64,000 bases of DNA. Source: Camellia lanceoleosa. Taxonomy: Eukaryota; Streptophyta; Magnoliopsida; Ericales; Theaceae. The translations under genes and the position numbers were made by a program. Below, one piece after another: positions 35,431-47,160 of this stretch. The stretch's first letter is position 1; the number at the start of each line of letters is the position of its first letter. Under the pieces are notes generated by a model. It did not search any database. It was not told where the DNA came from and saw nothing but the letters and a program-made list of their open reading frames with translations. Location of the stretch: NCBI GenBank assembly GCA_025200525.1, contig CM045758.1, positions 4,468,858 through 4,532,857 on the forward strand, given 5' to 3'.

Positions 35431-37378
35431 TCACTCATTTTCACTATAATTTTGTCTTCTTGTAAGCGCATGCATATGATCTCTGGATATCATCAGTGCC
35501 TCAACTATTTGGGATGAAAGCTTGCTCCGGTAATCGTTCAGCATCCGTCCACCTGCACTAAAAGCTGTTTCTGAAGCAACTGTAAAAATAGAAACGGTTA
35601 GTATATCACGGGCCATCTGTGAAATCACAAGCCACATAGTTTCATTTTGTTTCTACTATTCCAAAATGTCAAAATCATCGAAATCATCCACTGACGGACT
35701 TTCTAAATAACGTTGTAGTTCAGAACTACTTACACTTGTATGTTAAAATATTCTTCTACTTTTTATTACTAAAAAAATACTTAATCTCCCTCATCGAGAT
35801 AAGACTACTAGTGTATTGTGTGTAGGTTTATTTACAAATGCAGTTGCCCTGTATTCTTCAAATAATATATAATAGGGGCAAACTATGTTTGATCAATGAA
35901 AAGACGTTTTAAAAATTCTTATAAACCAATTTCTTTACACCTAAGATCAATTATTATAACTAAACCTAATAGATGAGGCAAATGATCAAAATATTTATCA
36001 AATTTTACTTTCATTGAAGTAATAATGGTTATATAATACTCATTATCCATATATTTTACAAAAAGTTTAATTATTTCTGCTAGCATATGTACAACAAATG
36101 GTGAAGTAGGAATATATATATAAGAAAATAATTTTGTTAAAGTATTAAAACTTTTAAAAAAATCTTTATACAAGGTTACTTGACGCCAATTAAGTTCTGT
36201 GGGAGTCAATACTCCTCCTATTGATGTTGTTGCAAAAAATAAATCTATTTACAAGCTATTTTTAACATATTATATGTTGAATTCCACCTACTATCTACAT
36301 CTAAAATTAATTTTTTAAATGGCATATTTTCTCGTTGACAAATTTTTCTATATTCCGAAATTCAATTAGCAGAAGACATAATAGTAACAACTGCATTTTT
36401 TATTATAAGTACAGAAGTCTCATATACATGCATAGTTTTCTTAACAATCAAATTTAAAATATGGGCACAACAACGAACATGAAATAAATCATCATCAACA
36501 AGTAATTGTAAAGTTAATTTTAAATGAGCTACAGTTTGATTATAATATGCTGCATTATCTAAACTAATCGTAAATATTTTATGTTGTAAAGTCCACTCAT
36601 ACAATACATTTCTTATTTCTACACCAAGCGAATGACCAGTGTATAGAAGTTCAACTAATTTAAATAAAAAAATTCTTTTATTTAATTTCCAATTATTATC
36701 AATAAAATGTACAGTGATACATTGATATTCAAAACTATTATTTGACCGCAAATCAGATGTTAAACAAACTCTTCCATTCAAATTTTTAAAGATGTTAAAT
36801 AATTCACTTTTAACATTTTCAAGTTTCTTTAAAATTCTGTTTCTAGTAGTATTTCTTGAAAAAATTTGATATTGCGATGCAAAACTTTCGTGAATCATTT
36901 TGGTAAAATTGGGACATTCACTAGTCGTAAAAGGTTGTTCTTTTTTAATAATATAATCAACTACAGAATTTTGTGCACGTATATGATCATATGAAAATGT
37001 TTGCAAATTACCAGTTGATAAAACCCCTAATTGCATTTGACTTCGAATATCAGGTCATTGACTTTGTAAATATTTGTTAGCATGCCTTTTTAGATGACTA
37101 GTACCCCCTGGAGATGCAACACTAAGTAAATGTGTACAATATTTACATTTTGCTTTAAATGTAATTGTACCATTAGGATTATTTATAGATATTTTTTCAA
37201 AATGTTTCCAAACACCACTACTTCTGCTTCCAGATGATAATCCAACTACTAGAAGAGGGATATTAGAAGGAGAATCAACAAATTCATGTTGTATAGCATA
37301 TGTATCAATATCGACATAAATATTAGGAACATTAGGATCCAAAATAATGTAAGTAAAACAATATATAAAAACTAACAA
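35431..37378 (-). pseudogene. hAT-superfamily transposase relic (BED zinc finger type)
   Basis: Four minus-strand pieces line up in transposase order. 37378-37055 has a BED zinc finger (SGVWKHFEKI, CKYCTHLLS, GTSHLKRHANK, the C2H2 pattern). 37036-36362 is the N-terminal half of the RNase-H-like core (CLTSDLRSNNSFEYQCIT, FTISLDNAAYYNQTVAHLK, FHVRCCAHILNLIVK). 36209-35919 is the domain after it (LNWRQVTLYKDFF, YFDHLPHLLGLVIIIDLR). 35637-35431 is the C-terminal dimerisation domain (ILTVSIFTVASETAFSAGGR, LSSQIVEALMISRDHM). Frames are broken between the pieces. Transposase cuts and pastes the element. The closest families are the Ac-like BED-type hAT proteins. Confidence 0.88.
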
Positions 37379-37399
37379 TTAATTTAAATAATGTGTCAA

Positions 37400-38324
37400 T
37401 ACAATGAGTAAAAAATAATAATTAATATATGTTCACAAATAATTAATGAAAAAAATGAGTAGCTAATAAATTTAATTAAACTAATTAATGTTAACAACTG
37501 GCAAATGTGATACAGAAATTAGTTTCTTCTGATAAAACTTTCTTGTTGCACAATTGCAATTGCCACTTAGGGATGGCACTTCAAAATTAATTGAGAGTTA
37601 AGAGAGATGGAGAGTTTAAGAGAGATTGAGAGAGTTTAAGAGAAAATTATTTGTGAGATTTATTTTGGAAAAGGGGAGATATTTATAGTAGTTTGAAAGG
37701 TTGAAGTAAATGTATAAATAAGTAAATAAAAAATATTACCGTTGTATGAAACGGCAATATGACCGTTAAAAAAAAAATTTTTTTTTTTTTTTAAGTCTGC
37801 AAAGGTACAGACATTTTTTTTTTTTTAATTACAATTTGCAACTTAACTTTATGTGGCATACAGAGTGATGTGACACATGATACAAAGGAAGGGCAGGCAC
37901 TGGCAGGAGGTAGGGCGGGGCATTGGGCAGCAGGTCACCTTTTGGCAATTTATTTATTTATATTTTTTCTTTTTCTTTTTCTTTTTCATTACAAGTAGCT
38001 ACAACTTGCAACTTGCTACTTTATTTTTTATTTATTTATTTATTTATTTTTATTTTTATTGCAAGATGAAGTTTTTATTCTTATTTTTTTATTATTTTTT
38101 AATTATTTAACCGTTATAAGTTGTTTTTTTTTATTATTATTATTATTTTGAAATTTGACCTTTGGCAGAAAGAGGGCCCTATGGGCTGGGCCTAGTGGGC
38201 CGCCCACAGGGCCCGGATTTTTTTTTTTTTTTGGGTCGGTTCGGGTTTCAAATGGAAGGCCCAAGCCTAGGCCCAAGGTACTAGGCTGGGTTCGGGCCCA
38301 CCTCGGGCCATTTTTACATCCCTA
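37400..38324 (-). mobile_element. 5' part of the hAT element with subterminal repeats and terminal end
   Basis: On the minus strand the element starts TAGGGATGTAAAAATGGCCC at 38324, a typical hAT end, followed by a GC-rich region with many GGCCC and GGGCC words (38165-38310), poly-T runs and AT-rich sequence up to the transposase start. The other end should lie left of 35430; I looked for the matching TAGGGATG end and an 8-bp duplication there and did not find them. Confidence 0.7.
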
Positions 38325-38438
38325 CCTGTTCCTAACTCTCTCCCATCAGCTCTATTTTTCTTTGTCTTTCCTTCCTAGCAAAAATAGGTAAACAAAAGAA
38401 CAAGAACACTAGCTCTGCTGCAGCTGCACATAACAGCT
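38325..38438 (+). repeat. Possible remnant of the chromovirus 5' LTR
   Basis: About 110 bp lie between the hAT end and the primer-binding site. An LTR should end here (ACATAACA just before the primer site), so the hAT element may have inserted into, or replaced, the upstream part of the LTR. No second LTR copy was found after 45130 to confirm this. Confidence 0.4.
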
Positions 38439-38454
38439 TGGTATTAGAGCCAGG
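38439..38454 (+). promoter_or_regulatory. Primer-binding site complementary to initiator tRNA-Met
   Basis: TGGTATTAGAGCCAGG matches the well-known TGGTATCAGAGCCAGG site with one change. It fixes the 5' end of the plus-strand chromovirus-like element. Confidence 0.88.
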
Positions 38455-38455
38455 T

Positions 38456-41400
38456 ATGAAGGAGCTGCAATTGGGGCAATTGGAGACTGATGTCAACTCT
38501 TTAGCAACTGGGCAGGAAAGAATGATGAAAGAAATGCAAGAGATGTTCTCAACCATGAATACTAGGTTGGACCACATCACAACCAACCAAGTTCGTGACC
38601 TTGGAGAAAGTTCTCACAACCAAAATCAAAGTGTTGGAGGATGAACCCTTGGAAGTGGAAGAACCAACCACGAAGTATGTAGCAACTCTGCCCCTCAATA
38701 TTTGCCCAAGACGGTGAAGCTTGATTTTCCACGCTTCAATGGAATCGAGGATCCGACGAGTTAGGTTTGCCCCTAAACAATTTTTCGATTTTCATCAAAC
38801 GCCTGCAGCTGATAGAGTGCCACTAGCATCCTCCAACCTTCAAGATGATGCCTAACTTTGGTACCAATTGTTAAAGGAAGAGACTCTGATCATATAGTAG
38901 GAAGACTTCAAACAAGATCTACTTAACAGACACGGGCCTACCCAGTTTCAAGACTTCTTTGGTGATTTAACAAAGCTACAACAAACTGGTTCGGCAAGAG
39001 AATACCAAACCCAGTTTGAGAAGTTGTTGGTTCAAGTAGGGAGGTTGACACCATCGCATCAAGTTGGTTGTTTCATAAGTGAGCTGAAAGAAAGTATCAA
39101 GGTTAATGTCCAAGCTAGTCCATCTGCCACACTCTCTGCTACCATTGGATTAGTGTCACAACCTAACCCTCACTCCAAGGGATTAGTGAAGTGACCGGCC
39201 AGTAATCCTAAGATTACCAAAGGCCTTTTAAACAGAATCATATGAATAGGGGTTGGCAGAAACAAATATAAAACATATATCATCCATTGAGTTGTGCAAA
39301 CTTATATAAGATATAAAATTTTCTTATTTATATATGACATCATCTTTACATCATCACATAAAACAGATAAGTCAAAAGGGACTTAGCCCTATTTACAGAA
39401 TAAATAAATAAAAACTTGCTTAAACACAGCAAAAGAAAACAAAGACTTAGATTTTTTGATTCAAAAACTTGACCACCACATTATCAGGAACCTCCACGTG
39501 AGGCACGATGGTTGGCTAACAAAAACTGAGTCCAGGCAGTTGCTTCTAAGCCTGGTCATGTGCTTGATCACTTATATACATATTTAAACAGTGAGCTAGA
39601 GCCCAGTGAATAACAATAGAGTATAGGTTCTATTGAATGATGTCCCATACAGATTCAGAAATCCGAGTTCAGATTTTAGCAAATTCAGATTCATAATCAG
39701 ACTTAGCATTAATCATATGTGGTACATCAATAAGCTAATAAATCAGATGGTCATGTAGACCCATATACAGAGCAGATGGTCATTTAGATCCATATACAGA
39801 GCAGAAGGTCATTTATACTTGTTCAGATTAGACAGATGATTATGTATAATCCAGATAGGTAACCATTAAGGTTAAACAGATAGTTCGATGATTGGAACCC
39901 ACATAAATCCCTGGTACCAAGTAACAGATCACAGATAGCAGATATCAAATAACAGATGCTAAGGATGCCACAAGTACAGTTCAGAAAATAGACAATCATT
40001 CATTCATTTCAGAAAATAACATTTCAGAAATAGAGTATAATTTATAATTCAGAAAATACTTGTAATTAAACATAGTTTTACAGAGTTGTTACTCACAGAA
40101 AGCTCCAAAGACAGATCAGACAGACAAAGGCGCGTGACCTACATAGATACATAAAAGATACAGATTGTAACACACGTTCCGAACAATTCTTAACTTATCA
40201 CATTTCTTTCTTAGTGTGCTTCTAATTCATTTCCTTATTATTATGGTTTAAACCATGACTTAGGAATGCCTAAAATAGAATGAGAATGGATATATGTACT
40301 TAGGAATGCCTTGTAAAATTTCAGAAAACAAAGCAGTTCACTCGAGTGAAGCTTTGGTCGCTCGAGCAATTTGCAAGGTCTGCAAAAGTACTAGATGCTA
40401 TGATTTTAGGCTCGAGCTAACTTTCTGGTCGCTCGATCCAGGGTTCAAAATAAAGGGTACCAAACTCTACAAAAATACTAGAAGCTCGTGATGTGCGCAC
40501 GAGTGAAGAGTTGGTCGCTCAAGCGATGTGACCAATTTTTGGAATTTCCAGAATTGCATTCAAGGTTCAAAACATCATTTCAAAGCTTCAAACTTGTATA
40601 TTTGAGCCAAAACTTAGGAAAATACTTAGAGACTCTTTCAAAAACATAAATTCAAAGTCAATTCTTCAAAATCAAAGCTCAACACCATATCAATTCTTCA
40701 AAACTAAGCTTTAAACTTTCTATATAACACATCCATGTAAAAGTTTGAACTCTTTGCTTCTAAATCATAAACAAATGAAGTGTTTCAGTGTTAGATCACG
40801 GTGAGCTCTCAAGACTTAGCAAAAATGAACTCCTGCATGTGTGAATTCTTGAAAATCAAACTCAAAACTTGATGAATTATGCATGCATGCATGCATGGCT
40901 TGTCTTTAATTTCTACATTCTTCGCTCAAATCATATGCTTAACTTCTTAATTCACTTGAATTCTTATATTTGATGTCTTGATTACAAAGTTTAAGGGTTG
41001 AATTCTTACCTAGAATCCTCAATTCTTCCAATTCTAGCCAATTCTTGAGCAAATCTTGCAATCTTCCAAGTAATCTCACCAATTTGAGCCTATTCTCTCT
41101 CTAACTCTAATTGTCTCATTTTCTCTAGAGCTTTCTAAGTTGTTTTGAGCTCAAAATAATGAGCTAAGCTCATATTTAGCATATTTATAGGCTTTATTAG
41201 CTTAAGATAATTAATCTAGCTTAGGTTAGTTAATTCTAATCATTTCTAATTAATTTATTCTAATTATTTGGTTCCAAATCAAAATCTAATTAAACTTACC
41301 ATAAGGTTCTAAAAATTCTAAATAACACGTTGGCCTAGTTAATTTCGTGTTCGGATGTCGATAATGCCTTTAATTTTTATATCAAAGTAGAATCTCAGAC

Positions 41401-41881
41401 AAATATTCTTACATCAGACAGATAGAAGTACATGACACACACAAAATGCACAATTATCACAAAATTTCACTTAACCACTTAATTAACATTCTTAATCACA
41501 AATTAGTAACTAATCACAGAGTGGGGTTATTAAAATTAGCAAGGCTATATGAGGCGCGTTGGTACTCCAATCGTCAGATTGTTCAACCGGAGGCGCATAA
41601 AACAATTTGTAATCATTCTTCAATTCCTAACTCAAGTCCCTTGCCTATTAAAATACTTAGTCCCGCTAAACTCCAGGACAGAAGAAGCAAAGGTTTACGT
41701 TTCAATTGTAAAGAAAAGTTCAGCCCAGGACATCAGAGTAAAAAATTATTTCTCATTGAAAGGAGTTGGTCAGACGAGGAGGATGATGATGTAGACATGG
41801 AGGTGATAGAACTTAAGGAAAATAAAGAAACTCTAGGAATTTTCACTTCATGCAATCTATGGTGCACGAGCTCCACAAACC
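38456..41881 (+). pseudogene. gag of a chromovirus-type Ty3/gypsy element, split by a solo LTR
   Basis: The N-terminal part (MKELQLGQLETDVNSLATG, a likely coiled coil) starts at 38456. Eroded gag core follows at 38690-39153 with stops: LDFPRFNGIEDP, LWYQLLKEE, DLLNRHGPTQFQDFFGDLTKLQQTGSA, FEKLLVQVGRLTPSH. At 39153 a solo LTR interrupts the frame; gag resumes at 41540 with ARLYEAR and ends near 41880 in the acidic stretch SWSDEEDDDVDMEVIELKE. Removing the insert joins ATIGL to ARLYEAR, as in related gags. Several stops show it was dead or decayed afterwards. Confidence 0.8.
39154..41534 (-). mobile_element. Solo LTR inserted in the chromovirus gag
   Basis: The 2381-bp insert is flanked by a perfect 5-bp duplication ATTAG (39149-39153 and 41535-41539). 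It begins TGTCACAACCTAACCC and ends GGGGTTATTAAA, so on the minus strand it reads TTTAATAACCCC to GGTTGTGACA, a known LTR end style with a mutated first TG. On the minus strand CCTATAAATATGC (near 41190) is a TATA box followed by a C/T- and GAGA-rich leader, which supports minus orientation. No coding sequence remains. It shares the CTCGAG and GGTCGCTCGAG word style with the solo LTR at 4775-6545, but I did not align them. Confidence 0.9.
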
Positions 41882-42181
41882 ATGAAGGTGCAAGGTCGGA
41901 TCGGCCAACATCAAATAACACTTTTGATTGATTCAAGAAGTACTCACAATTTTTTGAATAGTAAGGTTGCCCGTAAGCTTGGTGTTTCACCTAACTCAGC
42001 GGGAAGATTTGAAGTTGTCATTGCTAACGGAGAAAAGAATAGTAGCTCTGGCCGTTGTGAGGAAATTTGCACAATTATTCAAGGAGATCGTATTACACTA
42101 GATTACTTATTGCTTCCATTAAAAGGGTGTGATGTTGTTCTTGGTGCCCAATGGTTGAGTACGTTGGGACTTATTATCTAA
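41882..42181 (+). pseudogene. Protease of the chromovirus-type element
   Basis: Reads MKVQGRIGQHQITLLIDSRSTHNFLNSKVARKLG, then CDVVLGAQWLSTLG. The fold is that of retroviral-type aspartic protease, but the active-site DSG reads DSR, which should abolish activity. It is followed at once by a stop near 42180. Confidence 0.85.
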
Positions 42182-42199
42182 GATTTCTCTAAGCTGCAA

Positions 42200-43149
42200 A
42201 TGAAGTTTTGTCATGAGGGAAAAGAGGTGGTTTTTACTGGCTTAGCTGCTCCAAAAAACAAGGTCATGAGTGAGAAGGAAATCACCAAAGAATTTAGAAA
42301 AAAGAAGACAGGAGCTCTGTTGCAGATTTGTTTTCTCTCAATGCAGACCACACAAGGTAATCTCTCAACACAATTGGATTTGGAATTAAATACACTAAAG
42401 TTGCAGCAAATTTTGAGCTTTTATCAAGATGTGTTCAAGGAGCCCCATGGATTGCCTCCTCCTAGGACCCATGACCACAAAATTCCTTTGAAGCAAGGAA
42501 GTGAAGCAGTTAGCATGAGACCATATAGATACCCTCATTATCAAAAAAACTGAGAATGAAAAATTGGTGGCTAATATGCTAAACTCTGGGGTGATCTGAC
42601 TAAGTCAAAGTCTTTACTCTTCCCCAGTATTGTTGGAGGCTCTATGTTGATTATAGAGGCTTGAACCAGATTACCATTAAAGATAAATTCCCTATACCAA
42701 TTATCGATGAATTGTTAGATGAACTCCATGGGGCAAAATTTTTTATCAAATTGGATCTAAGATCTGATTAACACCAAATAAGGGTGTATCCTGAAGACAT
42801 CACTAAGACAACATTTCGAACACATCAAGGACATTATGAGTTCCTCGTAATGCCCTTTGGCCTAACCAACGGCCCCTCTACCTATCAATCCTTGATGAAT
42901 GAGATATTCAAGATCTACCTCCATAAGTTCATCCTTGTATTTTTTGATAATATTCTAATTTACAATAAATCATGGGATGAGCACATGAAGCATCTTGATA
43001 TTACTTTAAATATTTCGAAAACTAACCAGTTATTTGTGAAAAAAGAGAAATGCACATTTGCTCAACAGGAAGTCAAATACTTGGGCCATGTAATAACCAC
43101 TAAAGGTGTTGCGGCGAACTCTAAAAAAATTGTTGCTATAATGGCCTAA
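42200..43149 (+). pseudogene. Reverse transcriptase of the chromovirus-type element
   Basis: Pieces in order: KAVSMRPYRYPHYQK-like start near 42490-42553, frame break, then [16 protein letters not shown] (42650), [16 protein letters not shown] with a stop, YPEDITKTTFRTHQGHYEFL, MPFGLTNGPSTYQSLMNEIF, FILVFFDNILIYNKS, and KYLGHVITTKGVA. The catalytic pair FxDD reads FFDN, so the second Asp is lost. The frame ends in a stop at 43149. Non-functional. Confidence 0.88.
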
Positions 43150-43560
43150 GCCAAAAACGGTTAAGGCATTAAGGGGTTTCCTTGGATTGACTGGGTATTA
43201 CAGGAAGTTTATTGAACACTGGCAGGATTGCTAGACCCCTAACTTAGATGTTAAAAAAAGGGTGTTTTGAATGGAATTCCTTGACAAAAAAATCCTTCAA
43301 AGAACTAAAGCAAGCAATGACCCGAGTGCCTGCGTTGGCCCTTCTAGATTTCAACCATCCATTTACAGTCGAATGTGATGCATCAGGATCTGGTATTAGA
43401 GGGTTTCTCATGCAAAACAAGAGACCCATTGCATTTTTCAGCTGTGCTTTGCAAGGTAAAAAATTGCTTTCATCTACCTATGAAAAAGAGATGTTGGCAC
43501 TAATTCTTGCAGTGCAAGAGTGGAAGCCATATTTATAGGAAAGGAAGTTCATTGTTTGAA
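43150..43560 (+). pseudogene. RNase H of the chromovirus-type element
   Basis: After a connection ([15 protein letters not shown] near 43170-43210) the frame 43248-43538 gives FTVECDASGSGIRGFLMQN, FFSCALQGKKLLSSTYEKEM and ALILAVQEWKPYL. These are the catalytic Asp and Glu regions of the retroviral-type RNase H. A stop follows at 43538, then DQHSLKHLWEQK in another position. Confidence 0.85.
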
Positions 43561-45128
43561 GAGATCAGCATAGTCTCAAGCATTTATGGGAACAAAAGAT
43601 CACCACTGTAGTCCAAGAGAAGTGGTTGGTGAAATTGATGGGGTTTGACTTCACCATCGAATATAAAAAGAGGAATGAGAATTATGTGACTGATGCACTC
43701 TTACGTGGAGACGAGGCAGGCCAATTACTTGCTTTGTCTGCGTCGATCCCTACATGGATGGAGTCAATAAAAAAAGAGGTCGGTAACCACCCTAGCTTGC
43801 AACGATTAGTTAAGCCATGCCAACAAGGAGAAGCTATTGGGCCATGGGACTACAGAGAAGGTATCCTTTACTTCAAGAATAAGATTTATTTAGCAACTGA
43901 TTCTACTTTGATTCCTCTTATTGTTAAGGAGATGCATTCTAGTACTCATGAAGGGTATCACAATACTTTGCAAAGATTAAGGTCTGTTTTTTATTGGCAA
44001 GACATGATAAATTTTCTATGAGAGTATATCACAAGTTGTGAAACTTGCCATAGGCACAAAGGAGAGAATCTCAAGCCTGCTGGATTCTTACAACCACTTC
44101 CGATTCCTACGCAAGTGTGGACAAATATATCGATGGACTTTGTGGAAGGTCTGCCTAACTCAGAGGGGAAGTGTGTTATTTTTGTGGTAGTTGATCGGCT
44201 CTCCAAATTTGCACACTTTATTCCTCTCTCTCATCCATACTCTACTGCCTCAATAGCTCAGGTTTTTTTTCAACAAATCTTTAAATTGTATGGCATGCCT
44301 AAAAGTATCGTATGTGATAGAGATGCCACTTTCACTAGCATTTTTGGAGAGAGCTTTTTAACTTGCTGGGAACCAACTTCAACTTTAGTTCTTCTTATCA
44401 CCCGCAAACTGACGGGCAAACCAAAGTGGTCAATTGAACAGTCGAGATGTATCTTCGTTGTTTCACAAGTCATAGGCCCAAAGAGTGGGTTCGCTGGATT
44501 CCTTGGGCTGAGTACTGTTACACCACCAACACACATTCTCCTACCAAGTGAACCCCTTATAAGATCGTGTTTGGCAAACCTCCACCCACACTTCTATCAT
44601 ATGTTCCAGGCACTTCACAAGTAGAGGCTGTGAATCAAGAGTTGCGAGATAAAGAGCCAGTTATCAAGGAGTAACTAGACCGATTGAATGAGGCTCAACA
44701 GCGAATGAAGGAGTTCTATGATGTTCACAGAACTGACAGAAGTTTCAATGTTGGAGATTTTGTATATCTTGAGTTGCAACCATATAGGCAAGTGTCCTTA
44801 GCCCTTCGAAGAAATCTCAAGCTATCGCCCAAATATTATGGACCCTTTGAAATTCTTGATAAAATTAGACCAGTGGCATACAAGCTCAAACTACCAGAAA
44901 ACTCAAGGCTTCATCTAGTGTCCCATGTCTCTTTTGCTGAAAAAGAAGGTGAGGATGAATGTAGAAACTTTGGATTCTCTTCCCATCATTCCTGAAGAGA
45001 GTAATACAATTGTCCCTTTGCAGAAAGCCATCCTCAATCAGCGCAATAAATGGTTGTGGGATGGGTTTGGTGATTGGGGTGGCGGGGAAGGACGGGTGGT
45101 ACCATGGGTGAAATTTGGCCTAAAATAA
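43561..45128 (+). pseudogene. Integrase and C-terminal end of the chromovirus-type element
   Basis: The zinc-binding domain (STHEGYHNTLQRLRSVFYW, then CETCHRHKGE) spans 43940-44070 with one stop. The DDE core reads ISMDFVEGLPNSEGK, VVDRLSKFAHFIPL, YGMPKSIVCDRDATF, then shifts frame near 44340. The C-terminal domain at 44684-44995 is clear (MKEFYDVHRTDRSFNVGDFV, LKLSPKYYGPFEILDKI, HLVSHVSF), followed by a short VPLQKAILNQR piece that may be the start of a chromodomain. The style is Reina-like among chromoviruses; I am not certain. No 3' LTR is seen. Confidence 0.82.
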
Positions 45129-45473
45129 AATTTGGAACCATGTCACATAAAATTTAATCAAAAACAAATTCATGACATTACCTATCCAACTTGGACCCTT
45201 GACACTCATACTGGTAGTGCTGTTAGTGTTGTTATCTGAGACTTTAATACCTACGACTTAGTGTCAGGCAGTAACTTATGTGTCAAAAAAATAATCTTGT
45301 AACATTTTATAATAAGATCGTAGATTTCTTTTTAAAAATTTATACAATTTAAAAAGCAACTATTAATATGACAATTTGGAAATCAAGACTTGTAAACAAT
45401 CAAATAAAAAAATTACATATAAGAATTCTCGACAAAGAGCCAGATGAATAGATGCAAAGTTAATAAAGATGTA
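45129..45473. other. AT-rich spacer
   Basis: The expected polypurine tract and 3' LTR of the chromovirus-type element were not found here. I see no gene. Confidence 0.5.
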
Positions 45474-45755
45474 CTCCTTCCGTCCCATAATATTAGTTCC
45501 TTCTTCTATTTTTTATTGTCCCAAAATATTAGTCCCTCTTCAAAAATCAAGTACAAAAATAATATAAATTTCCTATTTTGCCCTTCTTTTAAATTCATAA
45601 ATAATATAAAAAGTACAATTATGACATTGATATTCTCAAAAAAATGTACTATCAAAGGATAATTTTAAAAAATTAACTTTTTTAAAATATAATAATTGTA
45701 TTACTAAAAAAAGTTAAATTCTCTAAAAAAGACCAATATTTTGGGACGGATAGAG
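45474..45755. mobile_element. Stowaway MITE (Tc1/mariner type)
   Basis: The ends are CTCCTTCCGTCCCATAATAT and, on the other strand, CTCTATCCGTCCCAAAATAT. CTCCCTCCGTCCC is the well-known Stowaway end. TA at 45472-45473 and 45756-45757 is the target duplication. It is 282 bp long, AT-rich inside, and non-coding. Such elements are moved by mariner-like transposases elsewhere in the genome. Confidence 0.93.
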
Positions 45756-46020
45756 TAATAGTTTAATTAATATGAAAATGAAGAGTGCAATAGCTTAATT
45801 CATGTGAAGATGAAAAGCTGCAAATCAACCACGGAAAGAGAATGAGATACTGCCAAAAAAATAAATAAATAAAATAAAAGGACACTTAACTTGGAGAAGA
45901 CACATGACAGATTGTTACATGGACACGTAGCAACATTTGAAAGTTTCTAGCAAAAAGGCTAGTTTCATTGGCAAAGTTTTTTATTTGGACTTTTTGGGCT
46001 TAAAAAATAAAATAAAATAA

Positions 46021-47160
46021 AATTAGTTAAAATAATTAATAAGATAAAATATCACATCAAATCTATAATTATTTTACTTTTTCTCTCACAAATATCACAT
46101 CCAACTATAAAAAAATCAAACTATTTTCTCAAATACAAATTTTAGCCTCCTAAAATAATCAAAAACTAAAATAATCTACTAAAATAGTAACTTCTCAAAC
46201 ACCCACTAGTTTTTGACTCATGTATGCAAAGAGTTTTATTTTAAATTTTAATTTTTAAAAAATGTTAATATTTGTATATAGAACAAATGTATAAAAATAC
46301 ATTCAATGTATGAATTTCTAATTTTTTTTATATGTTATTTGATTTTAACGAACATCTAATGAACCGTCATTAACAAGACTCTTAAGTTTATCAGATTGTG
46401 TTTTAAAATTAGTTTGTGTAAATATGTATGAATAATTGGTTACAATATTAATAAATAAGAAATTATGAAACTTCATATAATAGTTGCACATAAAAATATA
46501 AAAGTACATATCAATTAAAATTAAAATTTTGTTCTCAAAAAGTATCAACAAATAAAACTTACAAAAGTTTTAAAAAAAATAAAAATAAATAAATTGGTTA
46601 AAATAATTAATAAGACAAAATATCACATCAAACCTATAATCATTTTATTTTTCCTCTCACAAACATCACATCCAACTATAAAAAAATCAAACTATTTTCT
46701 CAAATACAAATTTTAGCTTCCTAAAATAATCAAAAACTAAAATAGTCTACTAAAATAGCAACTTCCCAAACACCCACTAGTTTTTGACTCATGTATGCAA
46801 GGGTTTTATTTTAAATTTTAATTTTTAAAAAATGTTAATATTTGTATATAGAACAAATGTATAAAAATACATTCAATGTATGAATTTCTAATTTTTTTTA
46901 TATGTTATTTGATTTCAAGGAACGTCTAATGAACCATCATTAGCAAGACTCTTTAAGTTTATCAGATTGTGTTTTAAAATTAGTTTGTGTAAATATGTAT
47001 GAATAATTGGTTACAATATTAATAAATAAGAAATTATGAAACTTCATATAATAGTTGCACATAAAAATATAAAAGTACACATAAATTAAAATTAAAATTT
47101 TGTTCTCAAAAAGTATCAACAAATAAAACTTATACAAAAGTTTAAAATATATATATATAT
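46021..47160. repeat. Tandem duplication, two copies of about 571 bp
   Basis: Sequence from 46021 (AATTAGTTAAAATAATTAAT) repeats from 46592 with few changes through TATGTATGAATAATTGGTTAC and AAGTATCAACAAATAAAACTT. Copy 1 ends near 46591, copy 2 near 47160, where it runs into a TA microsatellite (47148-47162). AT-rich, non-coding; weak minus-strand frames such as 46551-46345 occur in both copies but contain only low-complexity residues. Confidence 0.9.
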
